Assembly: GCA_009746045.1 (NCBI GenBank) | Contig: RPFO01002174.1 | Span: forward strand, 1-64,000 | Length of the DNA: 64,000 bases | Source of the DNA: Mesostigma viride | Taxonomy: Eukaryota > Streptophyta > Mesostigmatophyceae > Mesostigmatales > Mesostigmataceae | Direction: 5' to 3' | Part shown: positions 11,319 through 22,740 of the stretch, piece by piece | How the letters are laid out: each line of letters opens with the position of its first letter | How positions within the stretch are numbered: position 1 is the first letter of the stretch | The notes under the pieces: generated by a model | The model's database searches: none | Told to the model about the DNA's origin: nothing | Seen by the model: only the letters and a program-made list of their open reading frames with translations | Position numbers and translations under genes: made by a program

Positions 11319-11902
11319 CTCCAGGTTGAGGCGTAAGGACAAGGGCTGGAAAATGCTGAGGCCCCAGGTGGGACTGAGGGTCAGGATGTGGAAGGAACCG
11401 TCATTACCAGGCAAGCGTGGCAAGTGGCAAGATGGGCTGGTAACCCATGTGGAAGAGACTAACCATTCTTGTCTGGTGGCTTTGGAGAGTAATCCCAAGC
11501 ACATGTGCAGGCTATCCTGGGCTCACGTCAAAGAGAGAAGGCCAACTGCAATCTGGCCTGAAGACGGCCCTGATCCTCCCTTGGAGGGAGATGAGCAGGA
11601 TGAGAGCCAGGCAGTAGATGCTAACCCGCCATGCTTGGATTATGGTCTGTCCTGGATGGATGAGGGTGAGCAGGAGTCTGCTGAGACGTCTGTCACAAGG
11701 CCACAGGTGGCCAGGGCTGCACCACAGTCCAGGGGGCTGCTGATGGCGGACATCATTCGAGCTCTGCAGAACAGCAAGCGTGATCCCAAGGTATCTAAGC
11801 TCACGGGATGGGGGTCATGTGGGGCACCAGCACTAGAGGTGGATACCAACTCACAGGTGTCCATTCTAAGGGTAGAGGATGCTGCAGGCTTGCAGTGGTC
11901 AT
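11319..11902 (+). pseudogene. pol: Copia B pol segment 2: post-integrase domain and start of protease-like domain
   Basis: Resumes with KDKGWKMLRPQVG and HMCRLSWAHVK, the post-integrase SH3/chromo-like region also seen in copia A and C. It reaches LEVDTNSQVSIL, the presumed protease active-site strand (DTN, not DTG). It is then cut at GTCAT by palindromic element 2. Confidence 0.75.
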
Positions 11903-12852
11903 AGTTATTATAAATAGTGACGTGAACTTAACGCGGAATTGATACCGGCGAGTGGTTTTCGCCGGATAAATAGTGACGGACCTGATTGCCAAGTGGCAAA
12001 AAGGTTCCGTCACTATTTATAATAGCTAAAACGTCGTAGTGTGGGGGTCGATATCTATCGTACCGCTGATGCCTACTGTACTGCAGTACCGAATCTCGCC
12101 TTAGCGATATTCCAACCGGGCATATTTTCCCTTCTGGCACTTTCGTTTGGCCTTCTGGTATCAAATCCTTCCGGTATCCGGAAATACCCGTGTCACCACA
12201 GGGATTCGAACCCCCGACTTACGAGGTCTTAGTTATTATAAATAGTGACGGAACCTTTTTGCCACTTGGCAATTAGGTCCGTCACTATTTATCCGGCAAA
12301 AACCACTCGCCGGTATCTATTCCGCGTTAAGTTCACGTGAACGTGGCGCGGAATTGATACCGGCGAGTGGTGTTCGCCGGATAAATAGTGACGGACCTGA
12401 TTGCCAAGTGGCAAAAAGGTTCCGTCACTATTTATAATAACTAAGACCTCGTAAGTCGGGGGTTCGAATCCCTGTGGTGACACGGGTATTTCCGGACACC
12501 GGAAGGATTTGATACCAGAAGGCCAAACAAAAGTGCCAGAAGGGAAAATATGCCCGGTTGGAATATCGCTAAGGCGAGATTCGGTACTGCAGTAGGCATC
12601 AGCGGTACGATAGATATCGACCCCCACACTACGACGTTTTAGTTATTATAAATAGCGACAGAACCTTTTTGCCACTTGGCAATCAGGTCCGTCACTATGT
12701 ATCCGGCGAAAACCACTCGCCGGTATCAATTCCGCGCCACGTTCACGTGAACTTAACGCGGAATCGATACCGGCGAGTGGTTTTCGCCGGATCAATAGTG
12801 ACGGACCTGATTGCCAAGTGGCAAAAAGGTTCCGTCACTATTCATAATAACT
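11903..12852. mobile_element. Palindromic element 2 (AGTT...AACT, TSD GTCAT)
   Basis: Flanked by GTCAT at 11898-11902 and 12853-12857 and inserted in copia B pol. Inverted repeats of the type AGTTATTATAAATAGTGACG alternate with a spacer present in both orientations. An A-box-like TGGCAAAAAGG (12409-12419) is followed 41 bp later by GGTTCGAATCC (12461-12471). On the same strand GTCACTA and TGGTGAC can pair around the T-arm, hinting at a tRNA-like fold without a D-arm. No coding capacity is visible. Confidence 0.8.
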
Positions 12853-12974
12853 GTCATCCCCTAGCTGCCTAGCTGTGTCTGATTTCTCTGGGAATGTGTC
12901 CATGAAGATCTTGGGAGAAGTGAGTGTGCCTATCCTGGGGGTGCCCACCACGTTCCGTGTGGTTGAAGGGTATC
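12853..12974 (+). pseudogene. pol: Copia B pol segment 3: protease-like domain middle
   Basis: Encodes the stretch with SDFSGN, MKILGEVSVPILG and FRVVEGYQ. This equals the copia C region between its DTN motif and ILGQNFL. The frame is cut at GTATC by copia A. Confidence 0.75.
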
Positions 12975-13588
12975 AGTTAACGTAAAGGATTTACGTTAGA
13001 TGGATAGAGATTGTTACGCTCTTTCCAACGGCACCTTGAACGCCTCATTTGGCTAAGGAACGTAAAAGTTATGACGTTTCCTAGGCTGTGCCGACAGTAC
13101 CCGGCGCGCCACTGTGGGCGCGTACGGACACAGGATGTACAAGTGTCACTTTGATAGTCCGCAGGACGTTGACAGGACTTGTACAGGACTTGATGGTCAA
13201 TTGATAGGTAGGCGCGCTGTAGCGCGCCAGGACCTATGAGACAATTGATGCTGAGCAGCGTACGGATAGGTCCACAGGACTAGCCGTATGGACAATTGAT
13301 AGATCTGCGCGCCAAAGGCGTGCCAGAGTCTGTGTGATCAATTGATTGACAGTTCAGCTGTGACAGTGCAGCTGAATACTTGGACGCGTCCCTAGCAACC
13401 TATATGTGTGACTTGGTAGCACCGGGACGCTAGTTCTTGCGTGCACGTTCTCTTGGCACTGCGACCCTGTCGCCTGTGCTGCGTGCAGTCTTGGAAGTGA
13501 CGTGACTTACGTCTGTGTTCCTTATTCATAATAAAGGCAACATTCCTGCAAGAACCATGGCGGAATTCTGTGCAACCCTCTCACAACT
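12975..13588 (+). repeat. LTR1 of copia A
   Basis: Begins AGTTAACGTAAAGG and ends CTCTCACAACT, 614 bp. By eye about three substitutions separate it from LTR3. Confidence 0.85.
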
Positions 13589-13612
13589 CGTATTACTCGC
13601 CTTTTCACGATC

Positions 13613-14362
13613 ATGCCGAATTCCGAAGACTTCCGCATTCCTACCGATGAGGAAGTAGCTGCTCCGCCGGCAGATCCCTTACCGGCTCCGCGTCCGCGTG
13701 AGCCAAGGCCGGCTGCTCCATCGTGGCAAGCTCTCCTTGACGAAGTCACGATTTCACTCGACGAATTACATCGTCGACAGCGAGCAGCGCTCCCGTTGCT
13801 GGGAGATTTTCCCGAAGACCCCCGCCTGCCGCAGCTGGTGCCGGCGATTCGTGGTCCATTACACCAAATCCGAAATATTCTTTCGGCTTTTACGGTCCAG
13901 GTCCGCGAAGGCCTGCGTTCCGTGAACGAAGTCACCACCGCCATTGAGGAGGTGGATAACGCAATTTCATCGCTCACCGGGTACCAGCGCAACTTACAAA
14001 ACTGGGCCTCGAAGCGCACGGGGGGCGCGCCGGTGGTCACTACAAATTTGTTTCAAGACCTCGCGTTGCTTTCGCTGCTCACTCGCGGCGTTCGCACTCG
14101 CGAGCGCCAGGTCCTCATAAACCTGGTGGCATTTCTCTCGGCCTTGCGTGAGTGGATCCCAGCGGGCTGGGAGCTTCTTTCCATTTTTACGCATCCTCTT
14201 CGCCTCGTCGCGCGTTGGCGCATTGCAATTTTTGACCCGACGCAAAACCCGGCGAATACACCGGTTTTGATCCATACCGGTGCAGGTCCGGCTCACACGC
14301 CGGAAATGGAGGATCCCGAGTTTGCATATGAGTACTGTGATTTTCGGGGCCTTGACTACTAA
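13613..14362 (+). CDS. Copia A upstream ORF (ORF0), unknown function
   Basis: A 249-codon ORF 24 bp after the LTR. It has a Pro/Ala-rich N-terminus, then a long helical region with EVTTAIEEVDNAISSL and a hydrophobic stretch around LINLVAFLSALREWIPAG. No recognised domain. The position before gag matches ORF0 of copia B and C. It could be a capsid-like or accessory protein. Confidence 0.55.
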   Translation: MPNSEDFRIPTDEEVAAPPADPLPAPRPREPRPAAPSWQALLDEVTISLDELHRRQRAALPLLGDFPEDPRLPQLVPAIRGPLHQIRNILSAFTVQVREGLRSVNEVTTAIEEVDNAISSLTGYQRNLQNWASKRTGGAPVVTTNLFQDLALLSLLTRGVRTRERQVLINLVAFLSALREWIPAGWELLSIFTHPLRLVARWRIAIFDPTQNPANTPVLIHTGAGPAHTPEMEDPEFAYEYCDFRGLDY

Positions 14363-14526
14363 GAACGTCGGCCATTTTTCCAGTGCTCGTCGGCGTTTAG
14401 TCGATTTTTCAACGGCGTTTCGCGGGGGCGGCGGCGACACCGGTGCAGGCGGCAATAGTCGACAGTTGTACATACTTTCTTTTGCTGCTTTACTCAGGTG
14501 TTTGCTAAGACAGCTTGTAGTACATC

Positions 14527-15770
14527 ATGGCGGACGGGCGCCGTACCAAGGGTGCCCCAGCCAGTGGTAATAATGGAGGTGCAGGTAGTGGGACCGCTCA
14601 CGTAGATGACGTGGGGGTTACCGGCGAGATTACCAATGTACCTATCAATAATAATACACATGCTGTCTCTGGATATGATCTCACCACACAGGGTCTCCTT
14701 ATTGTTAATCAGCTGCAACCTGTCACTTCAGACTCTAAGCCAAAGCAGGCAGAGGAGTTTGTGGAAGGACTAGAGGGGTTTCCAAGTTTGTACGGTGGTA
14801 CAAACTATTATCAGATCTGGATAGGCAGCCAGACTTTTGGCAAGTGCACAGATCAGATTAAAGACCTCACTAGAGAGTGCAAGAAGGCCAACAAGGCCTG
14901 GGCAGTCTACGTGGCAGAGCTGAGGGAGCTGCTAGAGGATCAACGGAGGAAAGTGGGGATCCATTGGCAGTGTCAGGATATGCCCCAATATGCCTGACAG
15001 TCTTTTAATTGAGTGTGCTAGTTTCGGGTATACCGGAACTTATATGACTACTTTCTTCTACATTTTACTAAATATATTAGTTAGCTAAATATCTTAGTTA
15101 GCTGACATCCGTACCCTAGTGGTACTGTAACCAGTGGTACTGTAGCCGTCTGACAAAATTTGCCTGGCTCCGCGCTACGCGCCGACCCTATGTTCACTAA
15201 GTGCTGCCCTGGAGGCGCAATGTCCTTGTACTTGCATACTAGTGATCTGACGCATCATTTTAGTGTTGATGTAAGCCACCCACTTGTGTGTGGCGGCTGG
15301 ATGCACTTTAACTTATACCGTAGATTATTTCCAGATCGACGGATACTGCGACAGTGTGTTTTTTCCACTTAATGTTGCCCCTGCAATTGTCATGGCTACC
15401 CGTTTGTACGCCGACTCAAAGTCAATATATAAAATCAGTAAAGCATTATTCGATCTTTAAGCCTGCCACCTGTCTTACATTTTGACAGGCAGGATAAATA
15501 CCAAGGGTGGGAGGTTAAAGGAGACCTTATCCAGAACTTCCTCAACTATTGTAAAATGGTTGAGGAGGGCAGGGCTCATGGCTTTAATGTTGCTGACAAC
15601 AGAGCCCTGACTAACTGGCTCAAGGTTTCTGGGCTGGACAAGGCAACACGTGGCTCTTTAAAGGTCATGTGTGCCCCACACTCTACCCTAAAGGCCTACA
15701 AGGTCATAATCAAACAGGCACTCGAGGCAGAGGAGCTGTTTGAGGGTGGAGTGCCAGCTGTGAAGGCTAC
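14527..15770 (+). pseudogene. gag: Copia A gag, N-terminal and capsid part, interrupted by a solo LTR
   Basis: Starts at ATG 14527 and runs to HWQ at 14970. It is cut by a 517-bp solo LTR and resumes in the same frame at 15493 with DKYQGWEVKG, because LTR plus TSD is 522 bp and divisible by three. It includes RALTNWLKVSGLD, equivalent to the copia C gag stretch with DDFLGSLGLD. It is then cut at GCTAC by the palindrome array. Confidence 0.7.
14971..15487. mobile_element. Solo LTR of an unrelated LTR element (TGTCA...TGACA)
   Basis: 517 bp flanked by GGCAG at 14966-14970 and 15488-15492. It begins TGTCAGG and ends TTTTGACA, the usual TG...CA form, unlike the copia elements around it. It has no coding sequence. 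Removing it with one TSD restores the gag frame. Confidence 0.8.
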
Positions 15771-17768
15771 AGTTACGTTAAATAGTGCCGGAACCTTTTG
15801 CCGCCTGAGGCAAATCGGTCCGTAACACTATTTTGCCCGGAATAACCACTTCCGAGCACCCAAGTTAATTCGGCCGAATTAACTTGGGTGCTCGGAAGTG
15901 GTTATTCCGGGCAAAATAGTGTTACGGACCGATTTGCCTCAGGCGGCAAAAGGTTCCGGCACTATTTAACGTAACTAAAACCTGGCCTCGTGGAGGGGGG
16001 ACGAAGAGCCCGAGACATCCGCCTAGGCCGCTGAGCACGCACCACTAAATGCGCCGGAGCTGCCTCAGTGAGGATTCGAACCCCTGACCTCCAAGGTGCA
16101 CAGGTTTTAGTTACGTTAAATAGTGCCGGAACCTTTTGCCGCCTGAGGCAAATCGGGCCGGAACACTATTTTGCCCGGAATAACCACTTCCGAGCACCCA
16201 AGTTAATTCGGCCGAATTAACTTGGGTGCTCGGAAGTGGTTATTCCGGGCAAAATAGTGTGACGGCCCGATTTGCCTCAGGCGGCAAAAGGTTCCGGCAC
16301 TATTTAACGTAACTAAAACCTGGCCTCGTGGAGGGGGGACGAAGAGCCCGAGACATCCGCCTAGGCCGCTGAGCACGCACCACTAAATGCGCCGGAGCTG
16401 CCTCAGTGAGGATTCGAACCCCTGACCTCCAAGGTGCACAGGTTTTAGTTACGTTAAATAGTGCCGGAACCTTTTGCCGCCTGAGGCAAATCGGGCCGGA
16501 ACACTATTTTGCCCGGAATAACCACTTCCGAGCACCCAAGTTAATTCGGCCTTACGTTAAATAGTGCCGGAACCTTTTGCCGCCTGAGGCAAATCGGGCC
16601 AGAACACTATTTTGCCCGGAATAACCACTTCCGAGCACCCAAGTTAATTCGGCCGAATTAACTTGGGTGCTCGGAAGTGGTTATTCCGGGCAAAATAGTG
16701 TTCCGGCCCGATTTGCCTCAGGCGGCAAAAGGTTCCGGCACTATTTAACGTAACTAAAACCTGGCCTCGTGGAGGGGGGACGAAGAGCCCGAGACATCCG
16801 CCTAGGCCGCTGAGCACGCACCACTAAATGCGCCGGAGCTGCCTCAGTGAGGATTCGAACCCCTGACCTCCAAGGTGCACAGGTTTTAGTTACGTTAAAT
16901 AGTGCCGGAACCTTTTGCCGCCTGAGGCAAATCGGGCCGGAACACTATTTTGCCCGGAATAACCACTTCCGAGCACCCAAGTTAATTCGGCCGAATTAAC
17001 TTGGGTGCTCGGAAGTGGTTATTCCGGGCAAAATAGTGTTCCGGCCCGATTTGCCTCAGGCGGCAAAAGGTTCCGGCACTATTTAACGTAACTAAAACCT
17101 GTGCACCTTGGAGGTCAGGGGTTCGAATCCTCACTGAGGCAGCTCCGGCGCATTTAGTGGTGCGTGCTCAGCGGCCTAGGCGGATGTCTCGGGCTCTTCG
17201 TCCCCCCTCCACGAGGCCAGGTTTTAGTTACGTTAAATAGTGCCGGAACCTTTTGCCGCCTGAGGCAAATCGGGCCGGAACACTATTTTGCCCGGAATAA
17301 CCACTTCCGAGCACCCAAGTTAATTCGGCCGAATTAACTTGGGTGCTCGGAAGTGGTTATTCCGGGCAAAATAGTGTGACGGACCGATTTGCCTCAGGCG
17401 GCAAAAGGTTCCGGCACTATTTAACGTAACTAAAACCTGTGCACCTTGGAGGTCAGGGGTTCGAATCCTCACTGAGGCAGCTCCGGCGCATTTAGTGGTG
17501 CGTGCTCAGCGGCCTAGGCGGATGTCTCGGGCTCTTCGTCCCCCTCCACGAGGCCAGGTTTTAGTTACGTTAAATAGTGCCGGAACCTTTTGCCGCCTGA
17601 GGCAAATCGGGCCGGAACACTATTTTGCCCGGAATAACCACTTCCGAGCACCCAAGTTAATTCGGCCGAATTAACTTGGGTGCTCGGAAGTGGTTATTCC
17701 GGGCAAAATAGTGTGACGGACCGATTTGCCTCAGGCGGCAAAAGGTTCCGGCACTATTTAACGTAACT
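15771..17768. mobile_element. Palindromic element 3: seven-palindrome array (TSD GCTAC)
   Basis: Flanked by GCTAC at 15766-15770 and 17769-17773 in copia A gag. Palindromes of ~206 bp lie at 15771-15976, 16109-16314, 16447-16551 (half), about 16552-16755, 16888-17093, 17226-17431 and 17563-17768. Spacers of ~132 bp lie between them; the first three read in one direction and the last two in the other. Spacers start AAAACC and end GGTTTT and carry GGTTCGAATCC (for example 17120-17130). At the 17.0 kb junction, GCCTCAG (17053-17059), CGGCAAAAGG and the T-arm followed by CTGAGGC (17134-17140) could form a tRNA-shaped 89-nt unit with a 7-bp acceptor stem. Confidence 0.85.
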
Positions 17769-17773
17769 GCTAC

Positions 17774-18167
17774 CCACGCAGGTGGGCGTGCCCAGGGGGG
17801 CTCCAGGGCGTCTGAGGCTGAAAGAAGCCAAGGAGGGCGTGGGGGCAACCATAACAAGCGGAAGGCCAACCATTCACCCGACCCTGACGGGCAATCACAT
17901 GCCAAGTCGGTGTTCAGGAGGGTGGGTGGCAAGCCCAAGCCGGGTAACGCGCCTGACAACGGGGGAGGAGGCCAGGGCAAGTCAAAGATCCAGTGCTACC
18001 TGTGCAAGGGGTGGGGGCACATCAAGAAGGAGTGTCCCAGCTTCAAGAAGACCCAGGGCCAGGGCAGCAACAAGAACAACAACAACAAAAACAACAACAA
18101 CAAGAACAAGTCCCAGGCAGGCCAGCCTTCAAAGGGCAGTCAACAAGAAGAAAGCAAGGAGCAATGA
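17774..18167 (+). pseudogene. gag: Copia A gag, nucleocapsid part with zinc knuckle
   Basis: Resumes after the palindrome array with a Gly/Arg/Gln-rich basic stretch. It includes the knuckle CYLCKGWGHIKKEC (CX2CX4HX4C) and an Asn/Lys repeat tail. It ends at TGA 18165-18167, which is followed by CTG. The frame stays open past the UGA to about 18308. Confidence 0.75.
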
Positions 18168-19760
18168 CTGTCTGAGGCAACCCCTACACACCTTAATTCA
18201 CCCAAGGGGGAGGCCAGGTGCTCCAATGCAGATTTTATATCTGGGCAACAAGAGGGTGATCTCCAGGTTCAGGTGGCCCCAGGTCACCTGGAGAGGTACA
18301 GGTTCCTATGAAGACGTCCTTGACAGCTGGTGCAGCTGTAAGAATGTCTGACCCCATGCATCCTCGTGCTGGGCACGAGGGTGGACCTCTCATTTTGAGA
18401 GAAACCAATGTACAACCACAGAGGGGTGTGAAGGCCTCTGGTGGTATGCATGTGGTCCCTGCTGGCGGTCCAGGTGTTGGGCATGAGCAGGGTGACTCAG
18501 GCTCTGAGTCAGAACAGGATGGAAGTCAGCATGGTGATGCTGGACAACCTGACAGCACAGTCCTGACTGTGCCAGGGACTGCTTCCTCTGTGTACCAGGA
18601 GTTGGGTGCCCGAATCCACAACATGTTTGGGCATGCCACTTCTCTGTCAAACAACTTTGCCTTCCGTATGGGCAGGGCACCCCTTCTTAAGGCGTGTCAG
18701 CAAGCTGCCTCACGGTGTAAGTGCCAGTTGTCCTCCAACAAGCCCAGGAAATCACATGCCAAAGCTCTACCTCAGAGCATTGGTGATCTGCAGTGTGATA
18801 TCCAACACATCAGGGGCATGCAACTGTTGGTGTGCGTGGACAGGTACACAAATACAAGGTGCTAGAGCATTTACCTTCTATGAAGAACAGGTACTTGCTG
18901 GCTGCCCTGCAGAATGTAAGAGCCAAGTTTCCTACCACAAGGATCCAGGTGGACATGCAGTTTCAGCATCTCAAGGGTGATCCTACCCTTCCTGAGTTGC
19001 TGGTTACACCTAGGGAGGCTCATGGGCAGCAGGGTGCTATCGAGAGGGCAATCCAGGAGGTCAAGAAATTGATCATCTCTGAAGACTGGGTACCCTTGTC
19101 TGCACCTGCACTTGTCAGGAGTGCATGGCTGAGGAACGTGGAGCAGCAGCTGAACAGCAGGGTTAACTTCTACTATGATGGAGTTGCTGTCAGCCCAATG
19201 GGTCTATATCATGGCCTGTGCCCACCACATGTGCTGGAGGGCTGGAAACATGCTGCACATGTCACCTTTGCCAAGCTGAGGGAGAAGGACCGGGGTTGGA
19301 AGATGCTGGAGCCACAAGTGGGTCAGAAGGTCCTAGCTTGGAAGGAACCTAGCCTTTATGGCAAACGTGGTAGCTGGAGTCCTGGGGTGGTTACCCAGGT
19401 TGATGAAGCTAGCCACGCATGCTTGGTCAGCATGGAGGACGAACCAAAGCATGTACACCGGCTGAGTTGGTCATATGTCAAGCCTAACCTGATGAATGAG
19501 GGCAGTCAGGCACAAGGCTCACAGGATCTGCAGGATTTTCAGGTCCCAAGTGACATCACTGACGCAACGACCACATCTGTTGCAGGGGAATCTGTCAGCC
19601 CTGGCCAGGTTGCAGAGGTACTTGTTGAACAGGCTGCAAGGTCAACAGCTGGGGAGTCAACTGTCAAGCCCAAGGCACTAACCAAGCCCAGGGGGACAAG
19701 TTTGGCTGGATTGATTGGGGCTCTACAAAGGCCAAGAAGCAGCCCAAGGTAGCCAAGCTC
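18168..19760 (+). pseudogene. pol: Copia A pol: integrase region, frameshifted
   Basis: Three frames are needed. Readthrough frame to about 18308, then 18308-18850 with HNMFGHATSLSNNF and the first integrase Asp (CDIQHIRGMQLLVCVDRY), then 18850-19752 with VDMQF, GAIERAIQEVKK and the post-integrase KDRGWKMLEPQVGQK. Another indel near 19745 leads into the protease-like frame. The shifts look like random indels because they fall inside conserved motifs. Confidence 0.75.
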
Positions 19761-21790
19761 AGGTGGCATGGCAATCTGGGGCTGGACACTGCCTTAGAGG
19801 TAGACACTAATTCTCAGGTTTCCATCATTGGGACCAGGGCTGCAGCAGGGTACAGCATGACTGAACCCAGCTATCAGTTTGTGTCTGACTTCAGTGGCGG
19901 GGTACACGTGAAGGTACTGGGTGAGGTATTCATTCCTATCCTTGGACAGGACACTGCTTTTTGTGTCTTGGAGGGCTATCAAGGACCTGCTCTTCTGGGG
20001 CAGAATTTCCTATGCCAGGATGGGGTAGTGATCACGTCCTCTCTCCTGACTAAGGAAGGGGCTGGTCAGGTCCCACTGATTAATTTCAGGACCACTCACC
20101 TATCACGTGCAGTAACCAGGACGGTTAAGCGTGTGCAAGTGTGCCAGGGGCAGGAGCCCTTGGTTGATGACCTCATATTGCCAGCTGCTAGTCATCCAAG
20201 CAGTTTGGGCATTGGTCCTCACTCACTTGCTGGACACAGCCCTATCAACTACCAAGGCCTGGTGAAGCTCATGTCCTCTCCCATTATGTGTCCCCAGGTC
20301 ACACTGGGTCTGATTAAATCTGGGGAGGACTGGATCTCCAAGAAATGCGTGGAACCTGTCAATGACCTGCCTCCTGCACGACGTCTACTCAAGCTCAAGT
20401 TTGTCATCAAGATGAAGGAGGTGGACGGGGTCAAGGTACCACATGTCAGGCCAGTGCTGAATGAGTTCAAGGGTACTGGTGAGTGCACTGCTGAGGAGTT
20501 GTATACCCCTGGCATGTTGCATGACACTTGGAGGCTGCTGCTGTGTGTATTTCTAGGCCTTCTCAACAAGGGCTTGGACTATGGCTCAGTGGTGGTAGAC
20601 TTCAAGAGGGCATTTCTGGAGGGGGATGCAGATGTGGCACAGGAAAAGTGGGAGGGCAAGACGCCTTTCTATGTTAGGGTGCCTGCTGTATGGAAAAGGG
20701 ACATCCACACTGAGTTCCTTAAAATCCTCAAGGGCCTGGAGGGCCTGAGGTCAAGTCCAATAATCTGGAGGGAGACTCTCAACCGTTTCCTGAAGGAGCA
20801 TTGCAACTTGAAGGTCTCTCCTGTAGACCCCTGTCTGTTTCTGGGGCAATGGGAAGGCCTACCAGTGTATGCTTCGCTGCACGGGGATGACCTACATCTG
20901 ATAGCTCCCACGTCGTGGCTTAAGGAGCTGATCTCCATCATTAAGTCCAAGTTTCCTCTGGGTAGGGAGCAATGGCAGGTGGAGAATGAGCCTCTGCTGT
21001 TTGTGGGCATGGAGGCCACACTGGTGAAGAAGGGGGGGAGTGGCGTATGCTGCTGGTGGGGGGCAATGATTATCAAGAGACCCTCATTAGCAAGCTTCCT
21101 CCAACCATCACACAGGCACTGTGTCCCATGGTGAGGGGCATGGTTGCTTGGGTGGCAGGCATTTCCAGGCCAGACCTTATGGTCATAGCCAGGTTGCCTG
21201 ATGACATGCTGGTGGAGCTAGGGTCTGCCAAGGTGGCTGATCAGGTCAGGGCTTCATCTGGCATTCTGTTGTCTGCAGTGGATTTATCACAACCCATTTG
21301 CATGGAGCTGTATGTGGATAGCTCAATGGACAGCAGGCAGGTCTCCAAGGTCAGGGGCAGGGCTGCAGGGCTCTTTGTGCTCAGACAGGAAGGCCTGGGG
21401 AGTTTGGTGAGCTGGTTTAGTCGCCTGCACAAACGGGTGGCTGTCAGCAGTGATGTGGCAGAATGCAGGGCTATTTGTGAAGGCATTCACACAAGCCTTT
21501 ATCTGAAGGAGTTGCTTCATCAGATGACTTCTAACACTCCTTGGCCACTTCAGGTTACCACTCTTCTAAAAACAGACTCCATGGGGATGGTGCAGTTTGT
21601 GCACAGGCAGATGGCCAGAAGTAGGGACTTGGATTATCTCCTTCTTAAGGAGTTGTCCTCCTTGGCCAATATTGAGCATATCCCTGGGGTTGACAATCCT
21701 GCTGATGCTTTGACCAAGCTAGTGCAGAAGGCAGCAGTGCAATACAAGGTTCTTCAGTCTCTGATGGACCCATCTCAGCAAGCTGTCTAA
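19761..21790 (+). pseudogene. pol: Copia A pol: protease-like domain, RT and RNase H
   Basis: Contains LEVDTNSQVSIIG, GEVFIPILGQ and ALLGQNFL (retropepsin-like, DTN), then the RT with VVVDFKRAFLEGD, LEGLRSSPIIW and YASLHGDDLHLI. After a frameshift near 21045 comes RNase H with YVDSSMDSRQVSKVRGRAAG, AECRAICEGI, TDSMGMVQFVH and NPADALTKL. The domain order is integrase, protease, RT, RNase H. Confidence 0.8.
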
Positions 21791-22740
21791 GCTGGTGCAT
21801 GGTTATAGGGCATTGGAGAGCAGATTGTGTGGTAGTGTCAGCATTGTGACTGGCATAATACCTGTATTTTAGTCTGTACTAAGGCTCATGGACCATGGTA
21901 CACTCACTCTGATTTTAATCAGGATACAGCCAGGTTTTGGCTGGGGTTCATGCTGTTGACTACACAAGGTTGACAGGTCCATTACAGACCATGTATTCTA
22001 TTTTAAAAGAAATGTATATTTGTACATACCTCTCACAATGGTCTGGGAACCTTTATTCTGGGGTTTATAGGGCGGGGTTCGATTCCCTGGTATTATGTTT
22101 CTACAAGCTGGCCTGTTCAGGTGTTTGCCTGTTCAGACTTCCCTAGTTCCCCAGGGCAGGATTTAATTGTTGCCTATGTGTTTCATTTTGTCATTTGTTT
22201 GCTGTGGCAGTTTACCATCTGGCAAGTAGACGGGCGCCGTAAGACGGGCGCCAATAGACCCCTGTTGAGAGAATGACAGGCAAACTATTGTAATACGCCT
22301 TACTTTGTCAAGTGGTATTTTAATTGTCATGGATTTATTGTACTTATATTGAATATGTACTGGGTTTTATGGGATTAGTATCTGGGATTAATGTAACTCA
22401 CCGCCAGAAGGTCATTGTACTGGAGGCTCTACCGAGGTGATGGGATTAATTCCTGGAGAAGACCTCATAGAATTAACCTGTATGTATTTAATTTTGTGTG
22501 TTCCTAATATCTGGTGGTACTCTGTAATGCCACTTCCATAGGTTTTTATCCATTTCTCATGGAATGGTTTTCCCTGTGGCAGATCTGTTTCTTTTCCAGT
22601 TCCTTAAAAGAAAGGGCTGGGGGAATGGCAATGGCCATTAAAGACATCTGTTCAAGCTTCAAGCTGGAGTGAAGGACATTTCAAGCTACTTCAAGGGTCC
22701 CTGGCAGGGGATGTGATCCCTAAAGAAAAGAAGGGATTGG
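21791..22740 (+). promoter_or_regulatory. Copia A 3' UTR with tRNA T-arm mimic and polypurine tract
   Basis: At 22073-22089 the sequence CGGGGTTCGATTCCCTG forms a 5-bp stem (one G-U) with a 7-base TTCGATT loop, exactly a tRNA T-arm. Directly before LTR2 a purine run (AAAGAAAAGAAGGGATTGG) is the likely plus-strand primer site. Confidence 0.7.

Noticed and set aside
14494-14997. Copia A gag read as a complete 156-codon protein ending at 14997
   Set aside because: The stop lies inside the inserted solo LTR; the true frame continues at 15493.
12461-17141. True tRNA genes at the GGTTCGAATCC motifs (12.46 kb, 16-17.6 kb, 26.5 kb)
   Set aside because: The T-arm is good, but D-arm and anticodon arm do not fold properly and the 5' half comes from the palindrome. 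I treat them as tRNA-derived promoter modules.
15771-17768. CRISPR-like look of regular ~206-bp and ~132-bp alternating units
   Set aside because: Units are palindromes with identical, not unique, spacers; the context is a transposable element in a eukaryotic genome.
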